Shown piece by piece: positions 10,301-19,300 of a stretch of 22,065 nt of DNA. The DNA lies in contig JABANN010000547.1 of the NCBI GenBank assembly GCA_013115125.1, positions 1 through 22,065 on the forward strand, read 5' to 3'. The position numbers and the translations under genes are program-made. The DNA comes from Perkinsus olseni. Its lineage: Eukaryota; Perkinsozoa; Perkinsida. The notes under the pieces are model-generated. The model was not told the origin of the DNA. It was given only the letters and a program-made list of their open reading frames with translations, and did not search any database. Position 1 is the first letter of the stretch; every line of letters starts with the position of its first letter.

Positions 10301-13300
10301 TGCTCATTGACGATTTGGGTGTCGCAGAAGAGAAACATTTGCGGTTTGTTATCACAGCCGCTGACCAGCAGACACTTCCGAAGGTCATCCCGGAACTCAT
10401 TCATGCCGTATCTGCGAAAGAAAATATCTGCATCGCTCCGCTAAGACAACGTTACCCTTTCGCCACTTCTATCTGGAAACATTCAAAGTCCGAGATGAAG
10501 CTAGCCAGCCGAGAAAGGCTTTGGCGGCCGCTGCCACCCACGCCGAGGAGGAGAGCATTGCCACTGGGCTGGCGAATAACCCTGAAAAATGTCCTTGCCA
10601 GGGATCGAACCCGGGCACTGGATCGACCTGCATATCCTAGCCACATGCTCACAGGCGTTAAAGAACATGACCAGCGGCATCTGATGCGTGCTAGAGTTGT
10701 TGTAGTCGTCCAAGTAGGTCTGAGAAGCCCCAGAATTCACCATCCTGCTGCTGCCCTCTGAGGCCCACCCTACCTCCATCGTTGCCTGTATCTTCGAGAG
10801 ATCTTCGACCTCGACGTAGTACTTCTCGTCACCCGTCGATAGGAAGTCCCCAAAGACAAGCGACGGCTTATCATACACCTGATAAAACCAAGCGTAGCTG
10901 AACAGCATCAATGACGTCCTCCCCCTACCTCTTCCTCCGTAGGGCCCTTAAACAGCGGGATACGCTTCCTGCACTGGCTGTTGAACCATGCCCTGTCCTC
11001 ATCATTGATCAGCCTGTCGCCGTACACTCTCGTGTTCTCATGGCACCAACAACGAATCACCACCACAACTTCGCTAACATTCTTCGGTGACAAAGAGCAA
11101 ATACCTGAACAGGGGCATGGCGAGGGTGGGCATTCCCGGGACAGCACCACCTTGAAAGACCTTCCAGATGTCTCGAAGGTTGAATGTATAATGGCTCTTG
11201 GCGGGCGTGGGCAGCAGCTCCCTGTGGACCATCTCGAAGATGTCGTAGGCAGCCGACACCAATGGGTCCTTCAGCGCTCTGATAGGCTCCTCGAAGCGGG
11301 CCAAGAAGTACTCGACGATCGTCTTGAAGATAGTCTCCACCGAGGACCGCTGCATATCAATCGCACAGATCATATTGTGATGTCTCTTCAGCCTCTCAGT
11401 TATGAAAGTTCGACCGCCCCCCGGAGGGCCCATCGCGGTGATGTAAGTGGTATCAATAATCGCCTGGAAGGTGAGCTCCTTACGGTCATACCACCCGCCA
11501 TGGTCGTGCCACTGCCTCAGCAGCTCTATCGGCGGCTGAGCACCATAGTATTCCTTCTGGGGCATGTTCAGGTCGTCCACGAAGATGACCAACTGCTTGC
11601 CGGCCGGCGGACCAAACACGCCCCTCCGTCGCTTCTCCGTTTTCGAATCTATCAAGTCTTGCAGTTGATTCACATGAGTTTGGGCCGAGAAATTGACGAA
11701 GACGCTTTGGTATGTCTCAGGAGCTTCCTTCTGCAACCACTGCGCCGTGTGAATACTCTTGCCCGTGCCGGTGTTGCCGAAGATCAGCACATGGTTGCCA
11801 GCGGTGACCAACTTACCCATCACATGAGTTAGTTGTATGCTGTCGATGGTCGGGACAACTATCGCATCGTAGGCGGCGTTGCGAGGTATCTCGAAGTGAG
11901 GGACGGTATCGAGCCACTTGGTCCACTTGTAGCCGGGGACCTGACTGTCCTCCACCTCGAAGGGAGCACAACACCTAACAAAATGACAGCAACAATACAA
12001 GATCCAAAATAGTTCCCACAAGGCCTTCGAAACCGGCCTTTGAAAAAAAACCATCTGAAGCGAGCGACTCTGAACTCCTCTACAGCCGGAAGAGAAGCTT
12101 ATCCTCTGCCATATTGTTATTACAGTTACACCTACTAATGGCCCTTCATATAAGATAATATACTATGCTTGAAAAATCGACAGCATCATTGCGGTGAGTG
12201 CGAATCCCATAGTAAACCACACGATTATGATTGCTAAATAGTATTGTATTGTGAACCTACAAAAATCTTCCTTACATCTCATAGACGCAGCCACTGGTAT
12301 TCATGCGGAGGAGGGTTCTGTCGAAGCCCATATCTTCACCATGTCCGATGAACCAACGGCTGAACTTGGGTCGGCTGTCTGCATCACAGGAAGCCCCGAT
12401 AGACCACACAGCGCAGAAAAGGAAGATGTCTTGAAGATAGTCGGAGCCGAGCTTGGATACGTCCGCTGGGGTGACCTTGCGGCCTTCCTTCATCTCGTAC
12501 TTCTCGAAGAAGCAATCCATGAGACGGAAGAATGACCGGAGGAGGTTGTTGTCAACTGTACCTGAAGGACCGTTCTAATAGCGTAATGGTAAAGCTACGA
12601 ACTATCAACGCACCGGTCGTAAGGTCGACCCCACCTACTTGCTATTTCTTTGGTATTTCTTCTCACGAAGGTGATAGCCGGCAGACAGAAGTTTCTCGTC
12701 CACCTCCGGAGATGCTGTTTAATATCATCGGTGAAGTTATTAGGCAGCCTCTCGATCCAGCATTCCACCAGAGGCTCCAAGCCCAGCGCCGTCGGCTCCA
12801 TGAAGACCATACCACACCGACTCACCGTGGCCGGCGAGGCAACTGCAAGGTCCTCCACTTCGAAGATCATCCGAACCTCCGGGGTGAGAGAGATGATCTC
12901 GCCGCTTGTCAGACAGAGCTTCTTATTGTCATCAAGGACAGTGTTCATCGACTCGATCCACAGGGCATCGACCGGCCCATCAAAGATCACCCACTGGTTG
13001 TCCGGACTGCCAGCCTTGTTGTCGTTAACCGCTCGACGGAGGAGCTCCGAGGCGATACCGTCGCTCCATTCGTGAGTTACCTCGTCGAAGGCGCCGTACA
13101 GCTGCGCTTGCGTGATGGCCTTCGGGTTGAGGATGTGGGTCTGGACACACTCGTAACCAGCGTCACCGTCCTTCTTCAACTTCGTCATGGTCTGCTGGAG
13201 CATTCGGTAGTTGGTCGTTTTACCAGCACCCGTTGGCCCGACAAGCATCATACCATGGCGGACCTTCAGAGTGTCCAAAAGTTGCACCACTTTAACCACG

Positions 13301-16300
13301 AACCATTCGGTGCCTTGTACGTTATTCTTCTTGAAGACCTCATCGAGAGCTGCCGACAGGTTGCCGTAGTCCACCTTGGGTCGTTCTGTTGTCGGGAACA
13401 GATCAGATATGATATTCTCGAACAGGGGCAAGTCATCCTGGAGGAACTTCGGCACGTTGACATCCCGCAAGGCTCTCAACACGATCTGGTCCTCGCCGAG
13501 CTGGTCACCCAGCGTCCTCTTCAGAAGCCCACAAGCATCGATCGTCGACTTTACTGCCCTCATACCATAATCGTAGTGGTCTTGTGCAGACAACTGAGAA
13601 TACGAAGCATCCCAAATTCACCGGTTAATTACACTCACCTGTTCACTCGACAGCTTGAAGGTTCCGACCATTTTCCTGGCGTACTCGCGAGCCGCCTCGA
13701 AGCCGTAAGCATAGAGCATGATCTCAGCGATGAGTGCGTAGTCAGGAACCATCATCGCCATTGGACGGAACAGCGCCTGACTTCGAGCTCCCGCCCAGAC
13801 CCCACGGTGGCCGCCGACTCACCGCAAGATTGTCCGGGAGTTCCGTCCTCCCAGCATATCCGGGATTCATAGTGATGAAAACGTTGAAGGTAGGCTTCAT
13901 GACGATCATGGAGCCTTCGAATTCTAGCTCCTTGGTTTCTAGAGTTGTGAGAATATCAGTGGCGAGGGGCAGTGATGAAAACTTACGAGAGTAGCTGGCG
14001 AGAGATGCCTTGGCGCCGAATAAGACTAGTAGTTGTTGGGCAATGACGGACAACACTTCGATGTAGATACGGTTGAACTCATCGAAGCAGCACCTGAAAG
14101 GCTAAGTGCTCGAGACAGGAAATCGAGCGACATCCGGTTGGTCACACTCGTAACCGTGAGGGGGACTAGCTCAAATGGTAGAGCGCTCGCTTAGCAAGCG
14201 AGAGGCACCGGGATCGATGCCCGGGTTCTCCACTTTTACGACCCTGCCCAAACCCTCAACTTACCATGCTCCTGAGTAGGCCAGTCCCTTGAAGAACTTT
14301 CCCACCATCAGGTAGTCCATCTCAGGTGAGCAGTTGAACACCACACACTGCTTCGCCAACGCCTTTGCCAGATCCTTCGTCGTCTCTGTCTTCCCTGTTC
14401 CAGCTGGCCCCGCCGGGGCCCCTCCCAGGTTCAAACTCTGCGCCCCCATCAACGTCATGTAGCACATGTCAGTGAGAGGTGTGATCACCAACCTCATCGT
14501 ATTACCAAGATACTCATAACCGTAGGGGAACTCCGTTCGGACGCACTTAACCCACATATTCTCCCTGCCCGTGTCATCCTCCTCCCAGTAGTATCTCAGC
14601 TGCGAGATCCACTCGAAGGCGCTGCACTCAGACACCCCTTCAGCGTGAAGCTTCTGAACGACGTCCTTAGCATGGACATCGATAACGATGAGCGCCCCGA
14701 TAGCTGTCCTCTGAGCCTTCGAAAGCCCCCTTCTGATGAGTGCAACTAAATCCAGCAGCTGCTTTTGACACTGCGCATGGTACTCCTCGACTCTATTCTC
14801 CTGGATAGCATCCTCCACCTCGGCCGTCCAATGCACTTGGGAGCCATTGAGGACAGCCTGAGCCGCATGGTCCAGCACCCACTGACTCCGAGGACTCTCC
14901 TCGTAGCTGATCACCGCCCTAAACAGCACCTCCCTCACCGCCTCCCTCATCTCCTTCTCCACGTCCGACATCCACGACTCCACATTAATTCCTCTGGTCA
15001 ACACCGGCGTCACGTAATCGATAATCTCTCCCTCGGCTGAGTGCATCTGTGTAATTTCATTGTCGCCCTCGAAAGTGAGCTTGCTCATGGCCTCGAAGAC
15101 CTTATTCAAGAACGGCTGCACCCTCGTGGGGTCCTTCGTCTGGGACAGTATCTCCAGCAACTCCTCGTTGGCCAGGAAATAAAATCGCGCGAACAACGCT
15201 CGCTTCGACTCCAAGTAGTCCTCCAGGCCCTTCTGTACAGTCTCGAGAATCACATTTGCCTCTCGGAACTTTTCCAGCAGCCCCTCGCTGGCGCATATCT
15301 CCACCACCTTAGAATTCTGGTGAGCATCAGCCATCGTCTTCCTCCATTTTTGGTCAACATTCCTGAACCTCTTACTCTCACTTGGCAGCTGCTTTACAAT
15401 ATCCTCAGAGTCGAATATCGGTTGCAAATACATCCACGCTCGCTGCAGTTTGAGCCACTCATCCAACGTCTCCGATACCCTCATCAACCTCTCCGCCCAA
15501 CTGTCAATGTCCTCCTCGAAGACCTTCTTGTACAACGAGAACTGCATCGCTTGAACTGTGACAATATGCTCATCAAGTAGGTTCAACGCCTCGTCGCTCC
15601 CCTTCAGAATGTACGTGCCAGTGTTCCTGTACTCCTCCTTAACATCAAAGTAAATTCCCTCCCACTCAGCCTTCATCGCCTCCAACTGCTTCTCCAAGGC
15701 CCACTCCTTGCCTGCCCTATCACCAACCTCAGCAATCTCCTCCGAGAACTTGTCAATGCCTCGCTCCAGCAGCGCTTCTAACGTGAACGGTTCCATCTCC
15801 GGACCAACTGTGCACCCTATTTTCTCGGAAATCATTTCCCAGTGCCGATCCCTCATTCCACCGTTTCTGAGTCCCACTACGACCGGCACATAAGGCTTGA
15901 AGTCCTCTAACTCCTTCCGAACTTGCTCAGCTATGCTGCATATACTCTGCAAGCTCGCATCCTCCTTCAGCTTGCGAATGGTTTTGTACATCAGTTTAAT
16001 ACCACCATTCACCTCTCCCTCACAGTGCCTACAAAGAACGGTGAAGAAGCTACTCTTCTCACTTTGGGAAATGTTATAGATGTTGAATCAAAGTCGTTTG
16101 TATAATAAATATGATAATAATCGACGGAGTAAATATACCCTCAGCTTGAGAGCCGTCCCTCAACAACCATCGGATACTACCGGGCGTCGACGTCTCCGAA
16201 AGGTCCCTTCCTCCACACGATTTTGTTCTTGTGCCAGTTAAATGCGGTTCTCCATAGATTAACATACGGTTCGAAATCCCTGAATCAACCAAAGATACCT

Positions 16301-19300
16301 CAACGCACCCGCAAGATTCCTACCTGCAAATCTTCCCAATCCTCGAGTAGTCGGTGGTATCTCTATTGAACAGAGCCTCCCTGCTGTTGAACAACCTCGC
16401 CTGATCAACCGCGGCCTCGAGCCGTCCTTGAAGATCCTCCAACAAGCCAGAGACCTTCTCCACGTCGCCCAACTTGTCGTGCATCGAAAACGACGTCACC
16501 TCTTCCTCGAGGTTATCAATCAGCCCCTCAAACGTATCTTGGCTCGACGCTTGCTCCTCACAGAATTTCTCACGATCAGCACTGAGCTTTTCTGATAATT
16601 TCATGACGCGTGACACGATCTCCCCTGGCCGGCCATACGTAATCCAGCGCATATCAAGAGTATCTTTGTCGAGCTCATAAATCGTCCCGAACGTCCCAAC
16701 AGCCTCATACATCTCCACGCACTCTCCTACCTCACCCTCTATCTTCGCAACCTCCGCCGGTAAATGGGTTAAGAATTCCGTCATTTCCGAAACCGTCTCG
16801 ATATCGGGAATTTCACACGCAAGCTTATCAAAGATTTCATCGTATTTCGGTTGGATTTCGGCCATCATTTTCTCCTTCAATTTATCCCCCTCAATGCGGA
16901 GCACTCCTTCGGCCACTGCAAGGAGCTTCTCAGCGATGCCCTGCGCGATCTCCCCAAACCCAATTTCGAACATACCAATCCTCACCGAACATGCCGGCAA
17001 TCTCATCAGTACCTCCTCTCGTCGGCGCAATTTCGCCGCGACAATTTTCTTCACTTCGTTCGCTGACACTTGCTCCTCCAAAGTTCTATACTCCTCAAGC
17101 TCAGCTTCCACATCGATCGTTAGGACATCTTCCAGGTCCGTGAACGACCTTAGATACTCGTCCAGCCACTTTTCATGTACCAATATACTCGCCCTGACCC
17201 TCGAGCGGCCCTCTTTGACCCACTGATCATCATCTCTAAATCCTTTAGACAGCTCACCATCCCGCATCATATTCGGGAAGAGCAACCGTTCAACACTCGA
17301 CAAGTTGTCCACCGCTACTATGGACTTATTATATATCTCTTCCGCGACCTCTGCGAACTCCGCAGGGCTTCTAGTGAATGCAAAACATGGCACGTACTCG
17401 ATTTCCGGCTTCCTCTCCTCTGCAGGCTTACCTTCCTCCTCAGCGGCTGGGGGCGCTTCTTTCACCACTTCCCGTTGGCTCACCACCACTTCCGTCACAA
17501 ACAAAGCACCGCACTCACCAACCGAATCATCTACTGCATACTCTCCTGGCGTCCGCGCTTCGAAGAATGCCGCGAATTTTTCTACCGCCTCAACGTATAT
17601 TCCCTTCAGTGCTTCCGATAAGAGAAATTGCACAAGTAGGAGAACCCTCCTCAATGGCGACTGCAGATACCTTATGAAGTTGGTCTCGTTGAAATCATAC
17701 CGGCTCATCCCGGCTGACATCAAGTCCTTCACTACGGCCACTTTCACCGCTGGCAGCCACAGGTCCCGAACGTACGCCATCTGTGCTATGTGTAGGTCGT
17801 GAATCGAGTTGAACTGTTCTAATGTGAGGCTTCGAGAGAGCGCTTCCTCGTCCACTAGCAACGGGGACCGGATGCTGGCCAGGTCGTCGCACAATAGAAT
17901 GGTCGAATGCAATGCTGACACAACCTGAATAGTATCAGCAACAATTTCGTGGCGCGTGACGATTTTCATAGTCTCTCACCTCCGCTCGACTTCGGAGTGA
18001 AACCCCAGAAAAGGTCAGTACTTGGTGCTTGACACTCCGGTATTCCCTCCAAGGGACCAATGGGGAGTATCCAACCGAAGGGACGTCCTTTCGTCTCTTC
18101 GGTGGCCACGCAATGTCTCGCAAGAGGTCGACTGTAGCGGCAGTTGTCACCATGCTTCGAGTCAGCATCATCCGCTTCATCTCGTTGGAGTAGTTCTTCT
18201 GTACTTCAACGACCATCGCGTCCACGCAATCCGCTAATTGGTACGAATAATCGCCAACGCTAGAAGGCAAGCTGAAGGATAGTATCCTTTGCATCCAAGA
18301 GAGGTCGTGGTAAACCTGAATGAACCCATCTTCGACATATGATACGCGCTGTTCGATGAATACGACTACCGCTTCGGTACAGACAAGAAGACCTCAATGC
18401 ATGCTGAGCGAGGGAGGTGACAAAGAAAGGATGCATCATTCTTGTTCGACTAATGGGGGCTGCGCCGGAGTCGCGAGTTCAAATGCGCTTTAGGGAAGTC
18501 GGCCATCGGACTTTAGGAATATCACCAAGGAGCTCGCAAGGGGAATGCTTCCGTAGGAGCGTCTCCAATTGGTTCGATGCCGGGCCCGGGCCTACCTGTG
18601 GTGAGGTGCCAGCGAGAGAATCTTCTTCGATGAGCAATCGAAGCCTGATCTGTGACTCAGCGTATCTACCGCAGACAGCTAGAGTCAACCTTAGGATACT
18701 TCATCCCACATTCACACTTAATCTGTCGCTACACTCACATTGCCACAACGGCAGCGGGGAGGAAAGCCAACACAGCGCTGTAGCAGCCGGCATCGATCCC
18801 TTTGAACCCACCTCCGCCTAGTGACGGCAGCCTTAAGGCGGTCAGCAAAGAGCGATGGGTTCTCTCCGTGTATACAAAGGAACATCGGCGACAGAGCTTG
18901 CTTGCCATCCGAGCTGGTCGCCGAGTCCTTCCACGATATGTTCGCTTTTCCGGTCGTCTCATCGAACCTGCCATAGCCGAGGCTCCGACGTAACCCAAGC
19001 AATTTAGAGACTCTAGCGTCGTAAGGAGGATATGCGACGGTTGCAGGAGGATGGGCGTGAGAGAAGTTACTACGCAAAGCCCGTGAGCGCACAACAGGAA
19101 CTTGTGCGCGATGAAGAGTACAATTACGTGGCAGCAGTTCGCTGAAGTTCAATGCCGGAGCTAGCAGGGAGCTAGCAGGGAGCTAGGAGTAGGTACAGCA
19201 ATGAGTCCCGTAGTGGCTGCGATGACGGCGGATGTGAGCTCGACTCAGCCTTCCGCTCTCCGGATGTGGAGGTAGGATACGGGAGACTGCTGACTGGACC

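Noticed and set aside
10585-10690. Complete tRNA on the minus strand around the 10601-10611 B box
   Set aside because: Only the T-arm and 3' acceptor strand fit. The bases where the 5' acceptor, D-arm and anticodon arm should be are dynein coding sequence with no pairing.
10981-11832. 283-residue plus-strand open frame
   Set aside because: Antisense shadow of the AAA3 exon.
12532-13872. 446-residue plus-strand open frame
   Set aside because: It is the antisense shadow of the AAA2 exons; the minus strand shows Walker motifs and the invariant dynein blocks.
18967-19152. First dynein exon beginning [10 protein letters not shown]
   Set aside because: It is open into the exon but has no dynein block. 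The tail motifs further upstream (LPLEIFDD...RTPHEW) join perfectly at 18967, so the gene starts upstream and this stretch is intronic. An alternative start is kept as a finding.
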